From: Clostridium sp. UBA1056
GTDB taxonomy: Bacteria > Bacillota > Clostridia > Clostridiales > Clostridiaceae
Assembly (NCBI GenBank): GCA_002316385.1
Contig: DCDL01000046.1
Location: 5,298-10,543, forward strand
Length of the DNA: 5,246 bases
Direction of reading: 5' to 3'
Shown here piece after piece: positions 1 to 4,847 of this stretch; position 1 is the stretch's first letter, and each line of letters starts with the position of its first letter. The notes beneath the pieces are model-generated. The model ran no database searches. It saw only the letters and a program-made list of their open reading frames with translations, and had not been told where the DNA came from. The position numbers and the translations under genes were made by a program.

Positions 1-235
1 ATTTTTTGAAGATGCCTTAATGAAAGATAGATTAAGATATAGCACGTAGATATTGAAGTTCAGTTAACTAAAAAGGATGATGAATTCCAACTTGTGTAGG
101 TGAATATATCGAAAGCAATAGAATAACGATGATGATGCTATAGAAATTGGTATAATAATTACAGGACAAAAGAAAGCTTAGAAAGTCGGGATGTCAATCT
201 TTGATGATAGTAAGATTAGATTAACGAATTGTAAG
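1..235 (+). pseudogene. possible decayed gene remnant, family not recognised
   Basis: No frame is open across this stretch, but coding-like peptides can be read by changing frame. Bases 2-46 give FFEDALMKDRLRYST and then a stop. Bases 52-96 give IEVQLTKKDDEFQLV, then TAG at 97-99. Bases 96-140 give VGEYIESNRITMMML, overlapping the previous piece by one base. Bases 128-178 give DDDAIEIGIIITGQKKA, a TAG, then KVGMSIFDDSKIRLTN. Charged and hydrophobic residues alternate as in real protein, and the pieces meet at one-base shifts, as expected of a gene that has collected indels. I do not recognise the family. Chance remains possible because short open stretches are common in AT-rich DNA. The beginning lies outside the window. 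Confidence 0.35.
148..156 (+). promoter_or_regulatory. extended -10 promoter candidate for the AraC-type gene
   Basis: TGGTATAAT matches the extended -10 form TGnTATAAT exactly, with TATAAT at 151-156. No good -35 box lies 17 bases upstream, which extended -10 promoters tolerate. Transcription would start near 163 and leave a leader of about 85 bases before the ATG at 249. It lies inside the apparently decayed coding stretch. Confidence 0.45.
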
Positions 236-240
236 GGGGG
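233..240 (+). promoter_or_regulatory. ribosome binding site of the AraC-type gene
   Basis: AAGGGGGG ends 8 bases before the ATG at 249. It is unusually G-rich for this window and clearly fixes the start codon. Confidence 0.75.
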
Positions 241-248
241 TAAAAATC

Positions 249-1106
249 ATGGAATGGATTGAAAGTATTAGAGAAGCTATTTCTTATATTGAAGATAATA
301 TTACCAAGGATTTATCCATAAAAGAAATTGCAGATAGGGTAAATATTTCTCCTTTTTATTTTCAAAAAGGATTTGGAATGTTATGTGGCTATTCCTTAAG
401 TGAGTACATTAAGAGAAGAAGACTTGCACTTGCCGGCAGTGAGGTTTTATCTACTAATGGAAAAATAATAGATATTGCAATAAAGTATGGATATGATTCT
501 CCAGACAGCTTTACTAAAGCTTTTACAAGATTTCATGGGGTTACACCATCTGCGGTTCGTAAAGAGGGTGCAATGATAAAGTCCTTTGTTGCCCTTAAAA
601 TCAAATTTTCATTGGAAGGTGGATATATTATGGATTATAAAATACTTGAGAAGGATGCATTTAAGGTTGTAGGAGCATCTAAGAAATTTAAATATGATTC
701 AGCATTTATGGAGGTACCTTCATTCTGGAATGAGCATATTTCACAAGGAAAGTTAAAGGATATATGCGGAATGTATGGCATTAACATTGATGAGGAAATG
801 GGTGGTAATGAATTTGAGTACCTTATTGCAGAGGATTATTCTAAAGAGAAAGAGGGTATGGAAGGATATATAGTTAAAACAATTCCTAAGTTTACTTGGG
901 CTATTTTCCCTTGTTATGGACCAAGCCCAGCATCAATTCAAGAAACGAATAAGAAAATATTTTCAGAGTGGTTACCAAACTGTAGAGATTATGAGATTAC
1001 CGCAGGTTATAATATAGAAATGTATAGTGATCCAAGTGAGTATGAAAAGGGGATTTTAGATAAAAATTACTATAGCGAAATTTGGATTCCAGTAAATAAA
1101 AAATAG
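249..1106 (+). CDS. AraC-family transcriptional regulator with GyrI-like effector-binding domain
   Basis: This 285-residue protein is a one-component DNA-binding regulator of the cytoplasm. Residues 5-106 form the AraC-type double helix-turn-helix. The first helix pair has LSIKEIADRVNISPFYFQKGF (residues 22-42), and the second has IIDIAIKYGYDSPDSFTKAF followed by the family hallmark FHGVTPSAVRK (95-105). From about residue 129 the chain looks like a GyrI-like (SoxS/Rob-type, BacR-like) effector domain, with KVVGASKKF near its start, a closing EIWIPV strand at the C-terminus, and aromatic residues suited to binding a hydrophobic or cationic small molecule. HTH first and GyrI-like domain second, at about 285-300 residues, is a common Firmicute arrangement, so the gene looks full length. 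In this family the ligand domain generally tunes activation of efflux or stress genes. The ligand and targets here cannot be read from sequence. It appears to be monocistronic: its own promoter and RBS precede it and a strong terminator follows. Confidence 0.93.
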   Translation: MEWIESIREAISYIEDNITKDLSIKEIADRVNISPFYFQKGFGMLCGYSLSEYIKRRRLALAGSEVLSTNGKIIDIAIKYGYDSPDSFTKAFTRFHGVTPSAVRKEGAMIKSFVALKIKFSLEGGYIMDYKILEKDAFKVVGASKKFKYDSAFMEVPSFWNEHISQGKLKDICGMYGINIDEEMGGNEFEYLIAEDYSKEKEGMEGYIVKTIPKFTWAIFPCYGPSPASIQETNKKIFSEWLPNCRDYEITAGYNIEMYSDPSEYEKGILDKNYYSEIWIPVNKK

Positions 1107-1160
1107 GGCTTAATTAAGATATTAGGATATAGAAGCTTTTTTTAGATAGGACGAAAAAGG

Positions 1161-1217
1161 ATGGAGGCAATATTTCAATGTCATTTAGTTAACCAAATGA
1201 TATTGGGCTTAGCCTAA
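1161..1217 (+). other. 18-codon micro-ORF after an RBS-like run, probably not a gene
   Basis: ATG at 1161 opens an 18-codon frame ending at TAA 1215-1217 (peptide begins MEAIFQCHLVNQ). The purine run at 1153-1167 (GAAAAAGGATGGAGG) also sits 13 bases before a second ATG at 1179 that opens only four codons. The frame coincides with a strong dyad, so the DNA constraint is better explained by structure than by coding. It may be the relic of a gene start. Confidence 0.12.
1176..1205. repeat. 30-base near-perfect dyad downstream of the AraC-type gene
   Basis: The halves CAATGTCATTTAGTT and AACCAAATGATATTG are inverted copies. Thirteen of 15 positions pair by Watson-Crick rules. The exceptions are a G-U at 1180/1201 and an A-C at 1187/1194. 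The centre, GTTAAC, is fully symmetric. The site could be an operator for a dimeric protein or form a hairpin in the 3' untranslated region of the AraC-type transcript. It has no U tract and is not itself a terminator. A smaller hairpin (1203-1208 with 1212-1217, loop TTA) follows directly. Confidence 0.6.
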
Positions 1218-1237
1218 AAAGTAAGATATGAAAATAT

Positions 1238-1279
1238 GAGGGTACTGAAAAAGTTTAAGTTTTCAGTACCCTCGTTTTT
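1238..1279 (+). terminator. strong rho-independent terminator of the AraC-type gene
   Basis: The perfect 14-bp stem GAGGGTACTGAAAA / TTTTCAGTACCCTC (1238-1251 with 1260-1273) has an 8-base loop and is followed by G and five T. An A-rich run precedes the stem, so it may partly work in both directions. It cleanly ends the AraC-type unit. Confidence 0.88.
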
Positions 1280-1280
1280 A

Positions 1281-1310
1281 AACAGTTTTTTTCAACGAAC
1301 TGTTATTTTT
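1281..1310 (+). terminator. secondary hairpin with T-rich tail
   Basis: AACAGTT (1281-1287) pairs with AACTGTT (1298-1304), followed by ATTTTT. It stands just beyond the strong terminator and probably acts as a backup. The 7-bp, AT-rich stem is weak. Confidence 0.4.
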
Positions 1311-1331
1311 ATAAAAATATATAATTAAAAC

Positions 1332-1366
1332 TTGAAGTTGAAACAATAGTATCTATATTGTATATG
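1332..1366 (+). promoter_or_regulatory. promoter candidate for the 1366-1637 short transcript
   Basis: Two overlapping readings exist. TTGAAG (1332-1337) with TATATT (1354-1359) has a 16-base spacer and predicts a start at the GGG of 1366-1368. TTGAAA (1338-1343) with TATATG (1361-1366) has a 17-base spacer and predicts a start near 1373. The first would put a GGGAAAGTCTA end on the RNA, complete with the 5' arm of the stem described in the next entry. Confidence 0.45.
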
Positions 1367-1368
1367 GG

Positions 1369-1415
1369 AAAGTCTAAAATTTTTTACTTACGGTGCGGTG
1401 AACTGTATCATAAAT
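1369..1415 (+). repeat. dispersed repeat, copy A (best folded)
   Basis: The pattern shared by the three copies is AARRTCTM, 12 variable bases, TACGGWGAA, three variable bases, TATCATAAAT. In this copy AAAGTCTA is at 1369-1376, TACGG at 1389-1393 and TATCATAAAT at 1406-1415. A 5-base duplication-like insertion (TGCGG) sits between TACGG and TGAA. Only this copy keeps full pairing of both stems. Confidence 0.65.
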
Positions 1416-1478
1416 GACGTAGACTTTGGTCTAAAGTCTTGACGTGAGTACTGTTTATAGCACTAGTATAGGATATAG

Positions 1479-1604
1479 ATGGAAAAGGAATTGAAAAATA
1501 GTGATTCAGTAAACATATCATATGAAGTGGTAAAAAGTTCATTGAGTAAATTCAATAAGCTACTAGAAATCGCTGTTCTGGAAGATAGAAAACTTTTAGG
1601 GTAA
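1479..1604 (+). CDS. possible 41-residue small protein, unknown function
   Basis: The frame runs from ATG 1479 to TAA 1602-1604 and encodes 41 residues beginning MEKELKNSDSVNISYEVV and ending EDRKLLG. A weak RBS, AGGA (1470-1473), lies 5 bases before the ATG. The peptide is charged and probably helical, with no signal sequence, membrane segment, cysteine cluster or motif that I recognise. Support comes from context: a promoter candidate about 110 bases upstream, and a terminator whose stem starts inside the stop codon, the compact layout usual for real small genes. Against it are the short length, the weak RBS, and the chance of such frames in AT-rich DNA. It could also be the tail of a decayed gene or an unused frame in a small RNA. 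Function unknown. Confidence 0.35.
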   Translation: MEKELKNSDSVNISYEVVKSSLSKFNKLLEIAVLEDRKLLG

Positions 1605-1636
1605 AGCTACTACTCTTACAATGGGTGGTAGCTTTT
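1603..1636 (+). terminator. rho-independent terminator of the short transcript
   Basis: AAAGCTACTAC (1603-1613) pairs with GTGGTAGCTTT (1625-1635) over 11 bp with one G-U, an 11-base loop and a short TTTT run inside and after the 3' arm. It begins in the stop codon of the 41-codon ORF. The T tract is short, so efficiency may be moderate. Confidence 0.65.
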
Positions 1637-1669
1637 ATGTAAAAAATGATATAGAAATATTCTCTACTA

Positions 1670-1702
1670 TTGTAATTTAATTTTCTGATGTCTAAAATTA
1701 GA
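1670..1702 (+). promoter_or_regulatory. promoter of the serine hydrolase gene with an overlapping dyad
   Basis: TTGTAA (1670-1675), a 17-base spacer and TAAAAT (1693-1698) match a housekeeping sigma-A promoter well, predicting a start near 1705 and a leader of about 44 bases. The small dyad TCTAA-AA-TTAGA (1691-1702) overlaps the -10 box and could be an operator half-site pair, though it is short and AT-rich. Confidence 0.6.
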
Positions 1703-1735
1703 TTAAATAGAACTTAAAAAATAAAGCATGTAAAT

Positions 1736-1741
1736 AAGGAG
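1736..1741 (+). promoter_or_regulatory. ribosome binding site of the serine hydrolase gene
   Basis: AAGGAG ends 7 bases before the ATG at 1749. This is ideal spacing and fixes the start. Confidence 0.8.
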
Positions 1742-1748
1742 TGTAGTA

Positions 1749-3038
1749 ATGAACAGTTTACTAGCAACAAAAATAAATGACTTTATGGAATTATACTGTA
1801 ATACATGGGCATTTAGTGGTTCGATATTAGTAGCTGAAAAGGGTGAGACTATCATTAAAAAAGGCTATGGACAGGCGTCTATAGAACATAATATTCCAAA
1901 TACACCAAAAACAAAGTTTAGAATTTGTTCCATAACAAAACAATTTACCGCTATGGCAGTGATGATGTTACAAGAAAAGGGATTGCTGAGTGTCAACGAT
2001 AACATTTATAAGTTCTTTCCTGAATACCAGGAATTGGACAAGAGAATAACCATACATCATCTTTTAACTCATACTTCCGGTCTTCAATATTTATTTGGAC
2101 CAAACTTTCCAATAATGTATAGTAAATCAAAGCATACACATGAAGATATGTTTAATGTATTTAAGGATAAACCTCTTTTGTGTGAGCCAGGAGAAATTTG
2201 GAATTACTCTAATTACGGATACTATTTACTTGGATGGATTGTTGAAAAGGTTTCAGGTGTAACCTATGATGAGTTTTTAAAGAAGAACATTTTTGAACCG
2301 TTAAATATGAATAATACTGGTATTGAAAAAAATAAAGCAATTGTACCAGAGCTAGCTAATGGGTATTATCTAAATGATAATGATTTAATGCATACTGATT
2401 ATGTAAACATGGATACAACTTTTGGATCTGGAGAAATCTACTCTACAGTTGAGGACATGCTAATATGGGATCAAGCTTTATATAATGGAGGACTTGTTTC
2501 AGAGGAAACACTTGATACTGTATTTTCGCCATATGCGAATTCAGGAGAAAGAGGTACTGAAGATAATGATTATGGATATGGATGGTTTATAGATAAAATG
2601 TACGGACGTAAGAGGATAAGTCACGACGGTGGTGGGTTGGGATTCACAACTGAATTTCACAGATACATCAATGAACAAGTAAGTATTATTGTATTAAGTA
2701 ACTATGGATTTACAGCAGTTTGGCGTATTGCAGATATCCTTGCTGCTATAATGTTTCAAGAGGAATATCAATTTCCAAGTAGACCATTAAAATATGATTT
2801 AGATTCCAAAATATATAAAGAATATATGGGGATATATAAAGGTGACGGCATAAAACTCACTGTGGGAAGGGACAAAGAAAAAATGTTTTTTATTCTAGAT
2901 GATGAATATATTATACCTATGTATCCAATATCAGAAACTAAATTTCATCATACTTGGATTGATGAGAGTTATACCTTTTCTAAAGATGAGAATGGGGAGC
3001 TAAAAAACAATAATTTTATATGCTTAATTATACTATAA
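1749..3038 (+). CDS. serine hydrolase of the beta-lactamase / PBP4* (AmpC-like) family
   Basis: The protein has 429 residues. All three active-site motifs of the serine beta-lactamase/penicillin-binding fold are present: SITK (nucleophile S61, base K64), YSN (153-155) and HDG (292-294, replacing KTG, as often in this family). LLTHTSGL (105-112) and EPGEIWNYSNYGYYLLG (146-162) are also family hallmarks. A small C-terminal beta domain starts near YMGIY (359-363) and resembles the trailing domain of many such hydrolases. Known members are D-amino-acid peptidases, esterases or proteins of unknown substrate, so antibiotic resistance should not be assumed. No signal peptide or anchor is visible (the N-terminus is MNSLLATKINDFME), which suggests the cytoplasm. 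The last residues, NNNFICLIIL, fit the domain poorly and may follow a one-base indel in the A run at 3002-3007. It is transcribed alone from the promoter at 1670-1698. Confidence 0.93.
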   Translation: MNSLLATKINDFMELYCNTWAFSGSILVAEKGETIIKKGYGQASIEHNIPNTPKTKFRICSITKQFTAMAVMMLQEKGLLSVNDNIYKFFPEYQELDKRITIHHLLTHTSGLQYLFGPNFPIMYSKSKHTHEDMFNVFKDKPLLCEPGEIWNYSNYGYYLLGWIVEKVSGVTYDEFLKKNIFEPLNMNNTGIEKNKAIVPELANGYYLNDNDLMHTDYVNMDTTFGSGEIYSTVEDMLIWDQALYNGGLVSEETLDTVFSPYANSGERGTEDNDYGYGWFIDKMYGRKRISHDGGGLGFTTEFHRYINEQVSIIVLSNYGFTAVWRIADILAAIMFQEEYQFPSRPLKYDLDSKIYKEYMGIYKGDGIKLTVGRDKEKMFFILDDEYIIPMYPISETKFHHTWIDESYTFSKDENGELKNNNFICLIIL

Positions 3039-3106
3039 GAATTTTTATTCGAGACTATCTTATAAAAGCTATTGTAGTGAAAACAAATAATATTTAAATA
3101 GTAGTA

Positions 3107-3148
3107 AAAGTCTACGTTATTCTTGTTACGGTGAATCTTATCATAAAT
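3107..3148 (+). repeat. dispersed repeat, copy B
   Basis: AAAGTCTA (3107-3114), exactly 12 bases, TACGGTGAA (3127-3135), then TATCATAAAT (3139-3148). It lies about 70 bases after the serine hydrolase stop codon, on the same strand as copy A. The inner stem TACGG/TCTTA is imperfect and no perfect outer partner is seen. AGTCTTAAC (3162-3170) resembles AGTCTTGAC in copy A, so similarity may extend further. Confidence 0.6.
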
Positions 3149-3186
3149 AGGTGTAAAAACTAGTCTTAACCATTGATATTGCTTGG

Positions 3187-3255
3187 TAGGGCTATTTTTA
3201 TAAGTAAAAATACCGTATCAGAAGTAAGGTTGAAAAATAGGGCTTTTATAAGTAA
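3187..3255 (+). repeat. short imperfect direct repeat with AT hairpin
   Basis: The string TAGGGCTATTTTTATAAGTAA, starting at 3187, recurs in shortened form as TAGGGCTTTTATAAGTAA ending at 3255. The first copy contains a perfect 8-bp hairpin, TATTTTTA / TAAAAATA (3193-3200 with 3205-3212, loop TAAG). It may help end hydrolase transcription or be a local duplication. Confidence 0.4.
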
Positions 3256-3260
3256 CATTA

Positions 3261-3297
3261 AATAATCCAAAGATATCTTAACTATCTTTGGGTTATT
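3261..3297. terminator. terminator between convergent genes
   Basis: AATAATCCAAAGATA (3261-3275) pairs with TATCTTTGGGTTATT (3283-3297) over 15 bp with one G-U and a 7-base loop. It lies 11 bases beyond the stop of the minus-strand gene and downstream of the plus-strand hydrolase. AT-rich outer ends on both sides suit termination in either direction, although neither side has a long clean T run. Confidence 0.7.
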
Positions 3298-3307
3298 CAT
3301 TATTATA

Positions 3308-3730
3308 CTATAAAGTTATAATATAACTTTGAGTGTAATCTAATGTAACCGTAGCTTGGTTAAAGTGAATTTCATAAAGAGATAAGTGTTCTCCAACCTC
3401 ATTTATTGTGATTTCATAATCAGAGATTTTTTTTATAAATTCATCTTTTAAATCAAATATCGTTAAATGACTTTTTTCAATGGTTGCATTGTTAACTCTA
3501 ACATGTTCATTTCCAGTATGAGGTATAGTGGTAAATGCTACTACATCATTTTTAGCAAACTCCTCAACCTTTGAATTATCTGAGAATGTTGAAAAGTATA
3601 CTACTCCTTTCTTTGAAATATTGTAGTAAAAATTAACGATTCGAACATTTGGAATATTATCTACACTTGTTGCTAAAGCTAACTCCTTTTGAGATGCCAT
3701 AATTCTATTAAACTCTTGTGAAAAATTCAT
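3308..3730 (-). CDS. pyridoxamine 5'-phosphate oxidase family (FMN-binding split barrel) protein
   Basis: This 140-residue cytoplasmic protein fits the small PNPOx-like split barrels that bind FMN or related flavins as dimers. The helix FSQEFNRIMASQKELALATSV leads into the first strand. P27-N-V-R-I-V resembles the PxxRxV strand of the family, and VVYFSTFSDNSKVEEFAKN (44-61) is the phosphate-binding segment with S53-K54. Later strands include VVAFTTI (63-69) and HVRVNNATIEKS (76-87). The length is normal for single-domain members, whereas the vitamin B6 enzyme PdxH is longer (about 200+ residues), so a true PdxH role is unlikely. Relatives include general-stress proteins, flavin reductases and F420- or heme-binding forms; the substrate here is unknown. 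The RBS GGAGGAG (3738-3744, minus strand) lies 7 bases before the ATG. It diverges from the WYL regulator across 121 bases, so regulation by that protein is a reasonable guess. Confidence 0.9.
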   Translation of the reverse strand: MNFSQEFNRIMASQKELALATSVDNIPNVRIVNFYYNISKKGVVYFSTFSDNSKVEEFAKNDVVAFTTIPHTGNEHVRVNNATIEKSHLTIFDLKDEFIKKISDYEITINEVGEHLSLYEIHFNQATVTLDYTQSYIITL

Positions 3731-3752
3731 TTACAATCTCCTCCATATTAGG

Positions 3753-3773
3753 TATATTATTTTTAATAATATA
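3753..3773. promoter_or_regulatory. AT-only perfect dyad upstream of the PNPOx-like gene
   Basis: TATATTATT (3753-3761) and AATAATATA (3765-3773) are perfect 9-bp inverted copies around TTT. It lies between the predicted minus-strand promoter and the RBS, so it may be an operator or a weak leader hairpin. Low complexity makes chance plausible. Confidence 0.35.
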
Positions 3774-3778
3774 AATAT

Positions 3779-3819
3779 ATCACAGTAAATCTGACATCAT
3801 TATGTCAAGGTTATAAAAT
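3779..3819. promoter_or_regulatory. divergent promoters sharing a palindrome made of both -35 boxes
   Basis: On the plus strand, CTGACA (3791-3796), a 17-base spacer and TAAAAT (3814-3819) form a good promoter for the WYL gene. On the minus strand, TTGACA (3808-3803), an 18-base spacer and TGTGAT (3784-3779) form a promoter for the PNPOx-like gene. The perfect dyad TGACAT-CATT-ATGTCA (3792-3807) covers both -35 boxes. The two polymerases could not bind together, and a repressor on the dyad would silence both genes. The WYL protein is the obvious candidate ligand of the site; this is inference. Confidence 0.6.
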
Positions 3820-3837
3820 AAATGTATACATGATTTC

Positions 3838-3843
3838 AAGGAG
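3838..3843 (+). promoter_or_regulatory. ribosome binding site that decides a TTG start
   Basis: AAGGAG ends 8 bases before TTG 3852-3854. No ATG or GTG lies at suitable spacing, and the WYL-family N-terminus MKIDRLISII begins exactly here, so TTG is the start. Confidence 0.8.
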
Positions 3844-3851
3844 AGATATTA

Positions 3852-4784
3852 TTGAAAATAGATAGATTGATATCCATTATTATGGTGTTACTAAATAATG
3901 AAAGAATAAGTGCAATAAAATTAGCTGAGATGTTTGAAGTTACACCTAGAACCATTTATAGGGATATAGATACAATATCTTTAGCAGGGATACCAATAAT
4001 TACTCATACTGGAGTAAATGGCGGTGTTAGTATAATGCCTGAATATAAAGTTGATAAAAAACTTTTTACAGCATCAGACATTTCAACACTTCTAATGGGA
4101 CTTTCTAGTGTTTCAACAACATTATCCAATAAAGAGATTATAGGTACATTAGAAAAAGTTAAAGGACTACTTCCTAAAGAACAAGTTAGAGATCTAGAAT
4201 TAAAGTCAAATCAAATAACAGTTGATCTTACTACATGGATGGGGAATAAAAGTTTTTACCCAAAGCTTGAGAAAATAAAAAATGCGTTAAGTGAGAGTAA
4301 ATATTTATCATTTGAATATTATGGAGGAAATAGAGAAAAAAAAGAACGTTGCATAGAACCATATAAATTAATATTAAAAGAAGCAAATTGGTATTTACAA
4401 GGATATTGTATGTTAAGAGAAGATTTTAGAGTATTTAAATTATCTCGAATTTCAAATATTGAAATATTAGAGTCAACATTTATACCAAGAGAGTTTCAAG
4501 AAAAGATATTAGATGGAAGTGGATGGATAGATAAAAGACTTACTAAAATTAAGCTTTTAGTTGATTGGTCTCTGAGAGAACAAATGGTTGAAAGATGTGG
4601 AGAAGAGAATATAGAAGCTTATGGAAATGATAAGTTTATTGTTGAATTTCCTTTTGTAGAGGATGACTTAGGATATAATATTTTAATTGGATTTGGAGAC
4701 AAATGTGAGTGTTTAGCTCCAGAAAATATACGTATAGAACTTATTAAGCGTATTAAAAGATTGTTGTATGTTTATGAAAACTAA
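3852..4784 (+). CDS. HTH-WYL domain transcriptional regulator (YafY/DeoR-like)
   Basis: This 310-residue cytoplasmic regulator starts at TTG. Residues 1-60 are an HTH_11-type winged helix with the family hallmarks ISAIKLAEMFEVTPRTIYRDIDTISLAGIP (19-48) and the wing GVNGGVSIM (54-62). The middle (about 70-130) is helical. The WYL domain starts near residue 138 and holds EPYKLILKEANWYLQGYC (169-186, with the WYL tripeptide at 180-182) and VFKLSRI (194-200), whose arginine is typically conserved. A C-terminal WCX-like extension follows (about 228-307). WYL domains bind small ligands or nucleic acids, and family members act as repressors or activators in metabolism, DNA damage and phage defence. 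No defence genes are next to it here. It is divergent to the PNPOx-like gene and shares its -35 palindrome, suggesting self-control and control of that neighbour. The length is normal for the family, and I see no truncation. Confidence 0.93.
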   Translation: MKIDRLISIIMVLLNNERISAIKLAEMFEVTPRTIYRDIDTISLAGIPIITHTGVNGGVSIMPEYKVDKKLFTASDISTLLMGLSSVSTTLSNKEIIGTLEKVKGLLPKEQVRDLELKSNQITVDLTTWMGNKSFYPKLEKIKNALSESKYLSFEYYGGNREKKERCIEPYKLILKEANWYLQGYCMLREDFRVFKLSRISNIEILESTFIPREFQEKILDGSGWIDKRLTKIKLLVDWSLREQMVERCGEENIEAYGNDKFIVEFPFVEDDLGYNILIGFGDKCECLAPENIRIELIKRIKRLLYVYEN

Positions 4785-4795
4785 TATTTATTTTT

Positions 4796-4837
4796 AAGAT
4801 CTCATTTGTAACTGTTACGGAGAACCATATCATAAAT
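4796..4837 (+). repeat. dispersed repeat, copy C
   Basis: AAGATCTC (4796-4803), exactly 12 bases, TACGGAGAA (4816-4824), CCA, then TATCATAAAT (4828-4837). It starts 12 bases after the WYL stop codon, on the same strand as copies A and B. The inner stem TACGG/CCATA keeps 4 of 5 pairs. The outer stem is not preserved. Confidence 0.6.
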
Positions 4838-4847
4838 AAGTGAGTAA

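Larger units (their letters stand above)
1366..1637 (+). ncRNA. candidate structured short transcript (leader or small RNA), no known family recognised
   Basis: An independent unit seems to lie between two regular genes: promoter at 1332-1366, structured sequence at 1369-1439, a 41-codon ORF at 1479-1604 and a terminator at 1603-1636. In the leader, AAAGTCTA (1369-1376) pairs perfectly with TAGACTTT (1420-1427). This closes a domain containing a second hairpin, TACGGT (1389-1394) with ACTGTA (1402-1407). The same TAGACTTT arm can instead pair with AAAGTCT (1433-1439) across a 5-base loop. Two mutually exclusive pairings of one arm are what a regulatory leader would show. The 1369-1415 part is also the best-preserved copy of a repeat found twice more in the window. 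It matches no riboswitch consensus I know. It may be a leader for the small ORF, a free small RNA, or the folded end of a decayed mobile element. Confidence 0.35.

Noticed and set aside
1387..1440. Repeat core as a group II intron domain V/VI remnant
   Set aside because: The hairpin and flanks do not match the conserved domain V pattern, and no reverse transcriptase or exon boundary is seen.
1121..1481. TAGGATATAGA shared at about 1121 and 1470 as a regulatory repeat
   Set aside because: Eleven AT-rich bases with no flanking similarity are likely to match by chance.
1749..3038. Call as an antibiotic-resistance beta-lactamase
   Set aside because: The catalytic motifs are shared by many esterases and peptidases, HDG replaces KTG, and no export signal is visible.
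3308..3730. Call as PdxH (pyridoxamine phosphate oxidase)
   Set aside because: At 140 residues it is shorter than PdxH and lacks the C-terminal part of that enzyme; only the fold is supported.
3852..4784. WYL regulator as the marker of a phage-defence island
   Set aside because: WYL proteins can accompany defence systems, but no nuclease, methylase, toxin or other defence gene is next to it here.
1369..4837. Three-copy repeat as an integron attC array
   Set aside because: The cores read GTTACGG or CTTACGG, not GTTRRRY, no integrase is present, and one intervening segment holds two divergent genes with their own promoters.
1369..4837. Repeat copies as a CRISPR array
   Set aside because: Copies are about 1.7 kb apart with whole genes between them.
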